Assembly: GCA_903929885.1 (NCBI GenBank)
Contig: CAIYWI010000092.1
Location: 1 to 64,000 of the forward strand
DNA length: 64,000 nt
Direction: 5' to 3'
Origin: an uncultured Phycisphaerales bacterium
Lineage (GTDB): Bacteria > Planctomycetota > Phycisphaerae > Phycisphaerales > UBA1924
Below the pieces are notes generated by a model. The model worked only from the letters and a program-made list of their open reading frames with translations, was not told the DNA's origin and did not search any database. Shown one piece after another: positions 22,747-31,079 of the stretch. The position numbers and the translations under genes were made by a program. How positions within the stretch are numbered: the stretch's first letter is position 1; the number at the start of each line of letters is the position of its first letter.

Positions 22747-23775
22747 GTGGCACTGCTCCTCGCAGGCATCGACGAAGCCGGCTACGGCCCCACGCTGGGT
22801 CCGCTGTGCGTCGCCATGTCGCTGTTCCGTGTCGAGGAGCATGAGGCCAATGCGGCCCCCGACCTCTGGAAGGTGCTCGAGCAGGGCGTCTGCCGCGAGC
22901 CGGGACGCGGAGGCCGCCCCGACGCCAAGGGTCGCATCGCCGTGGGCGACAGCAAGTCGCTCAAGCTCTCGAACAGCGTGAAGTCGACGCATCCGCTGAT
23001 CCACCTCGAGCGTGGCGTGCTGTGCTTCTCGCGACTCTTGGGGGAGATGCCCGCGACCGACGCCGACCTGCTGGATCGCCTCGGCGCCCGCCTCGATCGC
23101 GACCGAGCACACCACCCGTGCTACGGCACGGGCCCCGCGCGAGCGTTGCCCGTGGCGCAGACCGCCGGCGAGCTGGCCATCGCCTCGTCGCTCCTGCGAT
23201 CCGCGATGGAGCGTCGCAAGGTGTCGCTCGAGTCGCTGCGGGTGCGGGCCATCTCGGAGCGCGACATCAACAGCATCATCACCGAGACTCGCAACAAGGG
23301 CGAAACGGCCATCTTCGGCGTCGGCACGCACCTTCGCTTCCTGTGGGAGCATCACGCCTGCGGGGGCGAGGCGTGCCGGCTGGGCGTCGTGTGCGATCGT
23401 CTGGGCGGAAGGGCCTCCTACGCCCCGATGCTCGAACGCGAGCTGCCGGGCTCGAAGGTCGAGGTCATCGAGGAATCGCCCGCTCGAAGCCGCTACGTCG
23501 TCACCGCCCCCGGTCGCCGCATGGGCGTGGCGTTCATCACCGAGAGCGAAGTGGCGCACTTGCCCGTCGCGCTGGCGAGCATGGCCGCCAAGTTTGTGCG
23601 AGAGTTGGCGATGATGCGGTTCAACGACCACTGGAACGCCCTGTACCGCGAGGTGCACGGCCGCGACATCGCCCCCACCGCGGGCTACGCCACCGACGCC
23701 CGTCGCTGGCTCGACGAGATCGGCGACGACGTGCTCGGCCGGGCCGACCGAACCTCGCTGGTGCGCATGGCATGA
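22747..23775 (+). CDS. Ribonuclease HII-like protein (diverged)
   Basis: A GTG-started protein of 342 residues. The N-terminus LAGIDEAGYGPTLGPLCVA matches the RNase HII signature, where the DE pair is catalytic, and is followed by GDSKSLKL. Later blocks fit the fold: LGVVCDRLGGR, with Asp where RNase HII has its next metal ligand, and ESEVAHLPVALASMAAKFVRELAM, resembling the SxAAASIxAKVxRD helix with an acidic residue before it. It is much longer than normal RNase HII (about 200 residues) and has a large middle insertion (about 45-200). It may process RNA-DNA hybrids or be a repurposed relative. Its stop overlaps the ribD start by 4 bases (ATGA), so the two are translationally coupled. Confidence 0.7.
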   Translation: MALLLAGIDEAGYGPTLGPLCVAMSLFRVEEHEANAAPDLWKVLEQGVCREPGRGGRPDAKGRIAVGDSKSLKLSNSVKSTHPLIHLERGVLCFSRLLGEMPATDADLLDRLGARLDRDRAHHPCYGTGPARALPVAQTAGELAIASSLLRSAMERRKVSLESLRVRAISERDINSIITETRNKGETAIFGVGTHLRFLWEHHACGGEACRLGVVCDRLGGRASYAPMLERELPGSKVEVIEESPARSRYVVTAPGRRMGVAFITESEVAHLPVALASMAAKFVRELAMMRFNDHWNALYREVHGRDIAPTAGYATDARRWLDEIGDDVLGRADRTSLVRMA

Positions 23776-24908
23776 ACGACGACCGCCGCCATCTCGATCT
23801 CGCGGCACGCCTGGCCCTTCGGGGCCTGGGTCGCGTCGAGCCCAACCCCCTCGTCGGCTGCGTCATTGTCCGCGACGGCCGCATCATCGGCATGGGCCAC
23901 CACCGCCGCTTCGGCGGCGTCCACGCCGAGATCGACGCGGCCGAGGATTGCTGGCGTCGAGGCGAGGATCCGCGAGGCGCCACCGTCTACGTCACGCTCG
24001 AACCCTGCAACGGCACGGGCCGCAACCCGCCCTGCTCGCAGCGCCTGATCTCGCTGGGCGTGCGGGAGGTCGTGTTCGCCTGCGACGATCCCAACCCCTT
24101 GAAGGCCGGCGGCGCGAAGGCCCTTCGCGAGGCGGGCATCGCGGCCCGTCGCAGCGACGCCAGCCCGGCGGCCTCGGGCCTGGCCGCCCCTTTCCTGCTG
24201 CGACTGCGCGAGGGCCGGCCGTGGGTGATCGCCAAGTGGGCGCAGACCATCGACGGTCGCATCGCGACCCGAACCGGCGAGAGCAAGTGGATCAGCAACG
24301 AGGGCTCGCGTCGTCGCGTGCACCAGTGGCGGGCCCGCGTCGACGCCGTGCTCACCGGCATCGGCACCGTCATCGCCGACGACCCGATGCTCACCGCCCG
24401 CGGCGTGCGACTCCGCCGCACGGCCTCGCGCGTGGTCGTCGATTCCGACCTCGACTTGGCCCCCGAGAGTCTGCTGGCCCGCTCGGCCCGCGAGGTGCCC
24501 ACCATCGTGGCGTGCGATCGCGACCTCGCGTCGTCGGGCTTCACGGGCGGCGCACGGGCCCGGCTCGAGGACGCGGGCGTCTGCGTGCTGGGCATCGCCC
24601 CCGACCCCGCGGGCCGGGGCATCGACCTGCGGGCCATGCTCGAGCAACTCTGGCGCGTCCGCGGCATCGCCACCGTGATGGTCGAGGCCGGCCCCGGCCT
24701 GCTGGGCTCCCTCTGCGACGCCGACCTCATCGACGAGGCCGTCGTCTACGTGGCGCCGATGCTGCTCGGGGACGAGCTTGCCAAGGGCGTGGCGGCCGGC
24801 CGCCTCGCCGAATCCCTGTCGCAGGCGAGGCGATTCGACCTGCTCCGCACCCGGCGAGTCGGCCACGACGTCGAACTGACCTACCGCCGCCGCCGCGAGA
24901 CGCCCTGA
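23772..24908 (+). CDS. ribD: Bifunctional riboflavin biosynthesis deaminase/reductase
   Basis: RibD deaminates the pyrimidine from GTP cyclohydrolase II and then reduces its ribose, two early steps of riboflavin synthesis in the cytoplasm. The 378 residues include the N-terminal cytidine-deaminase-type domain: the zinc motif HAEIDA at about residue 51 replaces the usual HAEV-A form, and the cysteine pair is in EPCNGTGRNPPC. The C-terminal reductase domain runs from WVIAKWAQTIDGRIAT through GIGTVIADDPMLTAR to VMVEAGPGLLGSLCD and APMLLGDE. The ATG overlaps the TGA of the RNase HII-like gene. No ribBA, ribE or FMN riboswitch is seen nearby. Confidence 0.95.
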   Translation: MNDDRRHLDLAARLALRGLGRVEPNPLVGCVIVRDGRIIGMGHHRRFGGVHAEIDAAEDCWRRGEDPRGATVYVTLEPCNGTGRNPPCSQRLISLGVREVVFACDDPNPLKAGGAKALREAGIAARRSDASPAASGLAAPFLLRLREGRPWVIAKWAQTIDGRIATRTGESKWISNEGSRRRVHQWRARVDAVLTGIGTVIADDPMLTARGVRLRRTASRVVVDSDLDLAPESLLARSAREVPTIVACDRDLASSGFTGGARARLEDAGVCVLGIAPDPAGRGIDLRAMLEQLWRVRGIATVMVEAGPGLLGSLCDADLIDEAVVYVAPMLLGDELAKGVAAGRLAESLSQARRFDLLRTRRVGHDVELTYRRRRETP

Positions 24909-24936
24909 AGCACGCCGGCCCAGCGGCTCCGCCACC

Positions 24937-24942
24937 TACCCT
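24937..24942 (+). promoter_or_regulatory. Candidate -10 of ygfZ (leaderless)
   Basis: TACCCT ending 8 bases before ATG 24951, in the 42-base gap after ribD. Confidence 0.4.
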
Positions 24943-24950
24943 CCGGATCG

Positions 24951-26135
24951 ATGGCACGCCAGAGCCCCCTGCTCGCAGCCCACCAACGGGCGCACGCTTC
25001 GATGATCGCCTACGGCCCGGCCGGTCCCGACGGACACGCCGTGTCGGTGGTGGCCACGTTCGGCGATCTTGGGCTGGAGTATGCCGCGATCCGCACGGGG
25101 TGCGTCCTGATCGACATGCCCCACCGCGCGGCCCTGGAGCTTCGCGGCCCGGAACGTATCGAGTTCCTCAATCGCATGATCACGCAGGAACTCAAGGGGC
25201 TCGCTCCGCGCTCCTTGCGGCGAGGCTTCTGGCTCAACATCAAGGGCCGCATCGAGGCCGATCTTCGCATCCTGCACCTTGGGGATCGAACGCTGCTCGA
25301 ACTCGATGTGCTTGCCGCCCAGGGCACGGCCGCCTCGCTGGCCAAGTACATCATCACCGAGGATGTCACGATCGACGATCGGTCCGAAGGCACGCACCGG
25401 CTGTCGCTCCACGGTCCGGCAGCCGCCTCGCTTCTCGGCGCGGTCGCCGAGGCGTCGGTTCCGGGTTCGGGCGACTCGCTTCGCGGCCTTGCGCCGGGCG
25501 GCGTCTGCGAGTGCACGCTGGCCGGGGCGGCGTGCGTGGCCTGGCGAGAGGACATCGCGGGGGTGCCCGGGCTGGAGCTGCTCGTTCCCGCCGACCATGC
25601 CGCCGCGGTGCATCGGGCACTGCTGGAAGCGTCGGGCGCGGGGCTTGTCGCGACGCCCGCGGGCTGGCATGCGTTGAACATCGCCCGGATCGAAGCGGGC
25701 ACGCCGATCTTCAACCTCGACTTTGGCACCAACTCGCTCCCCGCCGAGACAAGTCTTCTCGACGATCGGGTGAGTTTCACCAAGGGTTGCTACCTCGGGC
25801 AGGAGATCGTCGCCCGCATGCACGCGCGGGGGCACCCCAAGCAGGTCCTGGTGGCCATCGCCTTCGCCGGCGTGATGGAGCAGGGGACCGGCCTTCCCCG
25901 CCTGCCAGAAACGGGCGCTCCCCTGACGCTCGCGGGCTCGACGGAGGTCATCGGCCAGGTCACCAGTTCGACCCTTTCGCCCCTGCGTTCATCGTCGCCC
26001 ATCGCCTTCGCGATGGTCCGCCACGCGCATCGGGCTCCGGGCACCGTGCTCTCGACCGTCGTGGACGGGGTCGAGGTCAAGGGCGTGATTCAGGAGGGGC
26101 TCAGCTTCCGAGCGGGGGCGAGTCACGGGGGATGA
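24951..26135 (+). CDS. ygfZ: YgfZ/GcvT-family folate-binding protein
   Basis: A protein of 394 residues related to the glycine-cleavage T protein and to YgfZ/IBA57, which help repair or assemble certain iron-sulfur enzymes using a folate. The N-terminal half has RTGCVLIDMPHRAALELRGPERIEFLNRMITQELKGL, the segment typical of the family. The hallmark motif KGCYLGQEIVARMHARG is near residue 279, with the conserved Cys. The C-terminal barrel ends in LSTVVDGVEVKG. The T protein proper is unlikely because no glycine-cleavage genes are near and the KGCYLGQE motif is diagnostic of YgfZ. It is about 65 residues longer than E. coli YgfZ. The intergenic inverted-repeat element begins 35 bases after the stop. 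Confidence 0.88.
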   Translation: MARQSPLLAAHQRAHASMIAYGPAGPDGHAVSVVATFGDLGLEYAAIRTGCVLIDMPHRAALELRGPERIEFLNRMITQELKGLAPRSLRRGFWLNIKGRIEADLRILHLGDRTLLELDVLAAQGTAASLAKYIITEDVTIDDRSEGTHRLSLHGPAAASLLGAVAEASVPGSGDSLRGLAPGGVCECTLAGAACVAWREDIAGVPGLELLVPADHAAAVHRALLEASGAGLVATPAGWHALNIARIEAGTPIFNLDFGTNSLPAETSLLDDRVSFTKGCYLGQEIVARMHARGHPKQVLVAIAFAGVMEQGTGLPRLPETGAPLTLAGSTEVIGQVTSSTLSPLRSSSPIAFAMVRHAHRAPGTVLSTVVDGVEVKGVIQEGLSFRAGASHGG

Positions 26136-26170
26136 GGGGCGCAGATTCGCACACGCCAGCCCGCTTCGGG

Positions 26171-26443
26171 CGTCCCTTCGTTGAGCCGGGGTGCGCAGCC
26201 CGGCTTTGCGGGCAAGCCCCCGGCGGGGCGCCCGATCCGGCGACGTGGCGTGGCGTCACGCATGCCATCGACGCGTCACGCCGATGACGTTCGGCGTGGT
26301 CGCGTCCGCGATGATGTCACGTGGTGGCGAATGCCCTCGACGTGGCATCGCGATCGTGTTCGGCGTGGCGGCGTCACGCCGCGTCTGGCGCCGCCGGGGG
26401 CTTGCCCGAAGACTCGCCGCGCCCACGGCTCAACGAAGGGACG
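26171..26443. repeat. Inverted-repeat element, copy 2, with internal direct repeats
   Basis: The arms are 26171-26226 and 26391-26443. The outer 18 bases (CGTCCCTTCGTTGAGCCG) and inner 17 bases (GGGCAAGCCCCCGGCGG) match perfectly as inverted copies; the middle of the arm differs. The left arm resembles the arms of the element at 5566-5764. Inside, 26262-26306 and 26331-26375 are imperfect direct repeats of 45 bases (about 34 matching, period 69). There is no convincing coding region. It fills most of the gap between ygfZ and trxB. Confidence 0.6.
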
Positions 26444-26576
26444 CCCTGCCGGGCTGGCGAAGGCACGCTTGAACCGAGTGCACGCCCCCCCACGCCTCCC
26501 CTACCCTTCCGGCCCGCGAGGTCCCGGCGGTCCGGCGACGCTCGGCGGGGCTTGACTCCTTCCTGGCGACTCATCC

Positions 26577-27557
26577 ATGGCTTCATCCGGCTCCGTGCTC
26601 AAGACCGTCATCATCGGCTCCGGCCCCGCCGGCTGGACCGCCGCCATCTATGCCGCCCGGGCGCAACTTGATCCGGTCGTCTACACCGGCGTTCCCAAGC
26701 AGGATCCGGGCCCGATCCTCCCCGGCGGACAGCTCATGCTGACCACCGAGGTCGAGAACTACCCCGGCTTCGAGCACGGCGTGATGGGCCCCGAGATGAT
26801 GGGCAAGTTCCGCGCCCAGGCCGAACGCTTCGGCACCAAGGTCATCGAGGAGGACGTCAACCGCTGCGACTTCTCCAAGCGGCCCTTCGAACTGCACACC
26901 GACGGAGGCATCGTCAAGGCCCATTCCGTCATCATCGCCACCGGCGCGACGGCCAACTGGCTCGGACTCGAGAACGAGATGCGACTGGCCACCACCGGCG
27001 GCGGCGTCTCGGCGTGCGCCGTGTGCGACGGCGCGCTCCCGGTTTTCCGCAATCAGCCCCTCGCCGTCGTCGGCGGCGGCGACACTGCGATGGAAGAGGC
27101 CTCGTACCTCACGAAGTTCGCCAGCACCGTCTACGTGATCCACCGCCGCGAGTCGCTGCGGGCCAGCAAGATCATGCAGAGGCGCTTCCTCGACCGTCCC
27201 AACGCCAAGGTGCTCTTCAACAAGGTCGTCGTCGACGTGCTGGGCGCCGAGAAGATCGAGGGCGTGCTGCTCGAGGACACCGTGACGAAGGAACGCTCGC
27301 GGCTCGACGTCAAGGGCCTCTTCATCGCCATCGGCCACACCCCCACCACCAAGTTCCTCAAGGAGACGGGGCTGGAGTTCAACGAGGCGGGGTACATCCA
27401 CCTCAAGAGTCGCGGCAGCCGCACGAACATCCCGGGCGTCTTCGCGGCCGGCGACGTGGCCGACGCCGAGTATCGCCAGGCCGTGACGGCGGCGGGCATG
27501 GGATGCCAAGCCGCGCTCGATTGCGAGCGGTGGCTGGCGGCTGAGGGCATTCACTGA
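26577..27557 (+). CDS. trxB: Thioredoxin-disulfide reductase
   Basis: A flavoenzyme that reduces thioredoxin with NADPH. The 326-residue product is of normal length for the low-molecular-weight class. It has the FAD-binding start VIIGSGPAGWTAAIYAARA, the GGQLMLTTEVENYPGF block, the redox-active CAVCDGALP (CxxC near residue 145), the NADPH-binding GGGDTAMEEASYL, HRRESLRASKIM and the C-terminal FAD block GVFAAGDVADAEYRQAVTAAGMG. The CxxC is complete, so it should be active. The upstream gap is occupied by the inverted-repeat element; a clear promoter was not found. No thioredoxin gene is adjacent; the nearest is the TlpA-type protein at 34668. Confidence 0.95.
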   Translation: MASSGSVLKTVIIGSGPAGWTAAIYAARAQLDPVVYTGVPKQDPGPILPGGQLMLTTEVENYPGFEHGVMGPEMMGKFRAQAERFGTKVIEEDVNRCDFSKRPFELHTDGGIVKAHSVIIATGATANWLGLENEMRLATTGGGVSACAVCDGALPVFRNQPLAVVGGGDTAMEEASYLTKFASTVYVIHRRESLRASKIMQRRFLDRPNAKVLFNKVVVDVLGAEKIEGVLLEDTVTKERSRLDVKGLFIAIGHTPTTKFLKETGLEFNEAGYIHLKSRGSRTNIPGVFAAGDVADAEYRQAVTAAGMGCQAALDCERWLAAEGIH

Positions 27558-27578
27558 ACCCCGCGACGCCCGCGGGCC

Positions 27579-27815
27579 TCAATCTTGGCTGCCGGCGTCC
27601 GGAAACCTCGAACTCGCGGCGGATGCTTCCGCCGCCGGAACCGGGCTGGAGGCATTCAGGGCGACGTGCACGACGGGCTTGCCGCCCCGGGTGTGCGGCT
27701 GGGGCATATCGGAGCCATCAGCGCCATCATCGTCCGCCATTGCGCGGGCGTGATCGGCATCTTCCCTGGCGATGATCCGGATCGAACCCGTCCGCCCGTC
27801 GTGAAAGATCCTCAT
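27579..27815 (-). CDS. Small hypothetical protein
   Basis: A possible gene of 78 codons, starting MRIFHDGRTGSIRII, with GGAG seven bases before the ATG and GC-rich third positions as in neighbouring genes. The product is acidic, with no membrane segment and an alanine/serine-rich C-terminus; no family is recognised. It lies convergent to trxB in the otherwise empty 535-base gap before the DUF1800 gene. The frame extends upstream, but that part looks non-coding. It could equally be a chance open frame in GC-rich DNA. Confidence 0.35.
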   Translation of the reverse strand: MRIFHDGRTGSIRIIAREDADHARAMADDDGADGSDMPQPHTRGGKPVVHVALNASSPVPAAEASAASSRFPDAGSQD

Positions 27816-28092
27816 GACGCCGCTCCAATGGGTTGACGGGGCGGCACGCCGCACCGGGGAAGCCGCCGGCGACCAAGCCGAGGGCCCAAGCCGGAGCATA
27901 CCCGGGCTGGCGGGACGACGCGGGCCGGCCATCGGGGAAAAACCCCTGCGGATGAGAGCCGCCATCCGATAGACTTATGCGGGAGGCGTTCGGCCGCAAT
28001 CCGTCGCCGCCGTCCCCGTTGGGCCTTTCGACTCGATTCTTCTTGCTTGTGCGAGCACCGCGTCGCGGGTCGCACTTTCTGAGGTACTCGCC

Positions 28093-29667
28093 ATGCTCGA
28101 CCAGACGATGCAGCCAGCCGGCACCGAGGCCTCAACCCAGCCCGCGTCGATCGACGCGGCTGAGGAAGCCCGCCTCACGTCGTCGCTCAAGCCTTTGGCG
28201 AAGGGCGCGTTCACCGAGGCCCACGCCCGTCACCTGCTGTGGCGGACCGGGTTCGGAGGCAGCGCGGAGCAGGTGGCCCTGCTCGCCGAGTGGGGCCTCG
28301 AGAAGTCGGTCGATCACATCCTCGACTTCGAGAAGGTGCCCGGCGAGCCGGTGCAGGCCGACGACTTCGACAAGGACATCATGCGGCCGCCGACCGCCGA
28401 CGAGCGAGAGATGTACCGCATGGCGCAGCGGTCGCGGGACGAAGACAAGCTGGCGCAGATCCGCGAGGCCCGGCAACGCCGCGAGCAGACCGACCGCGTC
28501 CAGGTCGGCGCGATGCAGCGGTGGTGGCTCAAGCGGATGATCGAGACGCCCCGGCCGCTCGAGGAGAAGATGACCCTCTTCTGGCACGGGCTCTTCGCCA
28601 CCAACTACCGGACGATCGAGAACAGCTACCACATGTTCCTGCAGAACCAGCTCTTCCGCAAGCACGCGGTGGGCAGCTACGCGGACCTTCTCAAGGGGAT
28701 CATCCGCGATCCGGCGATGCTGGCGTACCTCGACAACAACGACAGCAAGAAGGGCAAGCCCAACGAGAACCTCGCCCGCGAGATCATGGAACTCTTCTCG
28801 CTGGGCGTGGGCAACTACACCGAGCGAGACATCAAGGAAGGGGCGCGGGCCTTGACCGGCTACACCTTCGAGGATGACGGCTTCGTCTTCCAGGCCCGCA
28901 ACCACGACAACGGCGTGAAGACGATCCTGGGCCGAACCGGCCCGATGAACGGCGAGGGCTTCGTCGACGCCATCCTCGCCCAGCCCGCGTGCTCCCGCTA
29001 CATCGCCCGCCGGCTGTACCACCACTTCGTGGGCGACGTGCCTCCCGACGAACGGGGCGGCGACGCCGACCTCGAGCCGGCGCAGCGGTCTGTGCTCCGG
29101 CTCATGGCCTCGCAACTGACGACCAGCAACTACGAACTCAAGCCGGTGCTGCGGCGGCTCTTCATGAGCGCCCACTTCTACGAACCACGCTTCCGCCTGC
29201 AGCGGATCAAGAGCCCGACGGAACTCATCGTCGGGGCCATTCGCTCGCTCAACACGCCCCCGCGCGATCTCTCCATCCTCAACGACGCCACCGACCTGAT
29301 GGGGCAGCGGCTCTTCTTCCCGCCCAGCGTCAAGGGCTGGGAGGGCGGGCGCTCGTGGATCAACACCTCCACGTACTTCGTGCGCCAGAACGTGCTGGCC
29401 TTCCTGATCAGCGGCAAGAAGCCCCAGGGGTACGACGCCACCGCCGACACTCAGCCCTTCGACGCGATGGCCGTGATCGGCTCGGAGGCATCATCGCCCG
29501 CAACCGCGGTTGCCCGCGTGCTCGACGTGACGCTGGGACAGCGCCCTGAGACGGCCATCGGCGCGCTCCGCGAGTACCTCAAGTCCAACGGCGACCGCAT
29601 CGATCAATCGACCGTTCAGGGCATGCTGCTGCTCGTGACCGCCATGCCGGAATACCAACTCTGCTGA
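28093..29667 (+). CDS. DUF1800 family protein
   Basis: A protein of 524 residues of the DUF1800 family, which in planctomycetes and relatives is regularly paired with a DUF1501 protein. Visible family blocks are HARHLLWRTGFGGSAEQV near the N-terminus, KMTLFWHGLFATNYRTIEN, LKGIIRDPAMLAYLDNNDS, PNENLAREIMELFSLGVGNY, RALTGYTF, the ARRLYHHFVG block and PSVKGWEGGRSWINTSTY. The molecular function is not established. There is no obvious signal peptide. GAGG precedes the ATG, and the DUF1501 gene follows after 50 bp, so the pair is probably one transcript. Confidence 0.92.
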   Translation: MLDQTMQPAGTEASTQPASIDAAEEARLTSSLKPLAKGAFTEAHARHLLWRTGFGGSAEQVALLAEWGLEKSVDHILDFEKVPGEPVQADDFDKDIMRPPTADEREMYRMAQRSRDEDKLAQIREARQRREQTDRVQVGAMQRWWLKRMIETPRPLEEKMTLFWHGLFATNYRTIENSYHMFLQNQLFRKHAVGSYADLLKGIIRDPAMLAYLDNNDSKKGKPNENLAREIMELFSLGVGNYTERDIKEGARALTGYTFEDDGFVFQARNHDNGVKTILGRTGPMNGEGFVDAILAQPACSRYIARRLYHHFVGDVPPDERGGDADLEPAQRSVLRLMASQLTTSNYELKPVLRRLFMSAHFYEPRFRLQRIKSPTELIVGAIRSLNTPPRDLSILNDATDLMGQRLFFPPSVKGWEGGRSWINTSTYFVRQNVLAFLISGKKPQGYDATADTQPFDAMAVIGSEASSPATAVARVLDVTLGQRPETAIGALREYLKSNGDRIDQSTVQGMLLLVTAMPEYQLC

Positions 29668-29717
29668 TCGAACTCGCCACCGACGCACGCCGCCAGTCCG
29701 TTCAAGGGAGCGCCTCC

Positions 29718-31061
29718 ATGACCGACGCCAACCGACCCGATCCTTTCTCTCGCCGCGAGTTCCTGTCCAGCGGCCTGCTGCTGGCCTCCGCCGCCGCGAG
29801 CATCCCCGCCTTCCTCAATCGCTCGGCCCTCGCGATGCACGCCCAGGCGGCGGGCCTCTCGAGCGTGCCCGGCGTGCCGGAAGACCACGTGCTCGTGGTC
29901 GTGCAGCTCGGCGGCGGCAACGACGGACTCAACACCGTCGTGCCCTTCGGCGACCCGCTCTACCACAAGGCTCGACCGGGCATCGGCATCAAGGAGAACG
30001 AAGCGTTGCGGCTCTCCGGCGTCGAGGGCATCGGCCTGCACCCGCAGATGGGTGCCATGAAAGACCTCTACGACGATGGCATGCTCGGCATCGTCCAGGG
30101 CGTCGGCTATCCCAACCCCAACCGCTCCCACTTCAAGTCGATGGATATCTGGCACACGGCCGACACCTCCGCCACCGGCGACGGCTGGCTGGGACGGTAC
30201 TTCGACGCCGAGTGCTGCGGCTACGGCAAGGGCGAGAGCGGCACCGCTCCCTCCCCGGCAAGTTCCTCGCCCCCGGGCATCGCCATCGGGCGAGCGGCCC
30301 CGCTCTCGATGCAGGGCCGGGCGATCAAGCCCGTGTCGTTCGAGTCGGCGGAACTCTTCAAGTGGTCTGCCGCGGAGATGCACAAGACGCTCCGCTCGGG
30401 CTACGAGGACCTCAATCGTCGCGGTGCGGACGCCAACGCCAAGGGCGATCGCAACTCCGACTTCCTGCTCCGCACCGCGCTCGACGCCCAGATCTCGAGC
30501 GACGCCATCCGCAAGGCCGTCGCGCAAAGGCCGTTGGTGTCCTACCCCGCCAGCGAGTTGGCCCGGCAACTCTCGATGGTGGCGCTCATGATCCGCGCCG
30601 GGCTCCGCACGCGGGTCTTCTACGTGACCCACGGCTCCTTCGACACGCACTCGGGGCAGGGCGGTGCGCAGGGGCGTCACGGCCAGTTGCTCAACCAGTT
30701 CGCCGCCGCGATGAAGGCCTTCTACGCCGACCTTCGCCAGCAGCGCAACGACGGCCGCGTGATGACGCTGGCCTTCTCGGAGTTCGGACGTCGCGTGGGC
30801 CAGAACGCCAGCGGCGGCACCGACCACGGAACCGCAGCCCCGGTCTTCCTCGCGGGCCCGATGGTCCGTCGCGGCGTGATCGGCGATCACCCCTCCCTCA
30901 AGGACCTCGACGACGGCGACCTCAAGTACCGCATCGACTTCCGCTCGGTCTACGCGGGCATCCTCGGCGGCTGGCTCAAGGCCGACGCGGGCAAGATCCT
31001 CGAGGGTTCCTTCGACGCCCTTCCCGTGCTCGGCAAGGCCACTCGCGACGTCGGACGCTGA
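29718..31061 (+). CDS. DUF1501 family protein with Tat-type signal
   Basis: A protein of 447 residues. The N-terminus has SRREFLSSGLLLASAAASIP, a twin-arginine signal pattern with RREF, so folded export is likely. DUF1501 proteins have a sulfatase/alkaline-phosphatase-like fold; blocks seen here are VLVVVQLGGGNDGLNTVVP, HFKSMDIWHT, FYVTHGSFDTHSGQG, LAFSEFGRRVGQNASGGTDHGTAAPVFLAG and VYAGILGGWLKAD near the C-terminus. The GTDHG motif is the family's conserved metal-like site. It follows the DUF1800 gene by 50 bp. The substrate is unknown. Confidence 0.92.
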   Translation: MTDANRPDPFSRREFLSSGLLLASAAASIPAFLNRSALAMHAQAAGLSSVPGVPEDHVLVVVQLGGGNDGLNTVVPFGDPLYHKARPGIGIKENEALRLSGVEGIGLHPQMGAMKDLYDDGMLGIVQGVGYPNPNRSHFKSMDIWHTADTSATGDGWLGRYFDAECCGYGKGESGTAPSPASSSPPGIAIGRAAPLSMQGRAIKPVSFESAELFKWSAAEMHKTLRSGYEDLNRRGADANAKGDRNSDFLLRTALDAQISSDAIRKAVAQRPLVSYPASELARQLSMVALMIRAGLRTRVFYVTHGSFDTHSGQGGAQGRHGQLLNQFAAAMKAFYADLRQQRNDGRVMTLAFSEFGRRVGQNASGGTDHGTAAPVFLAGPMVRRGVIGDHPSLKDLDDGDLKYRIDFRSVYAGILGGWLKADAGKILEGSFDALPVLGKATRDVGR

Positions 31062-31079
31062 CTCCGACACTCCGGGTCG

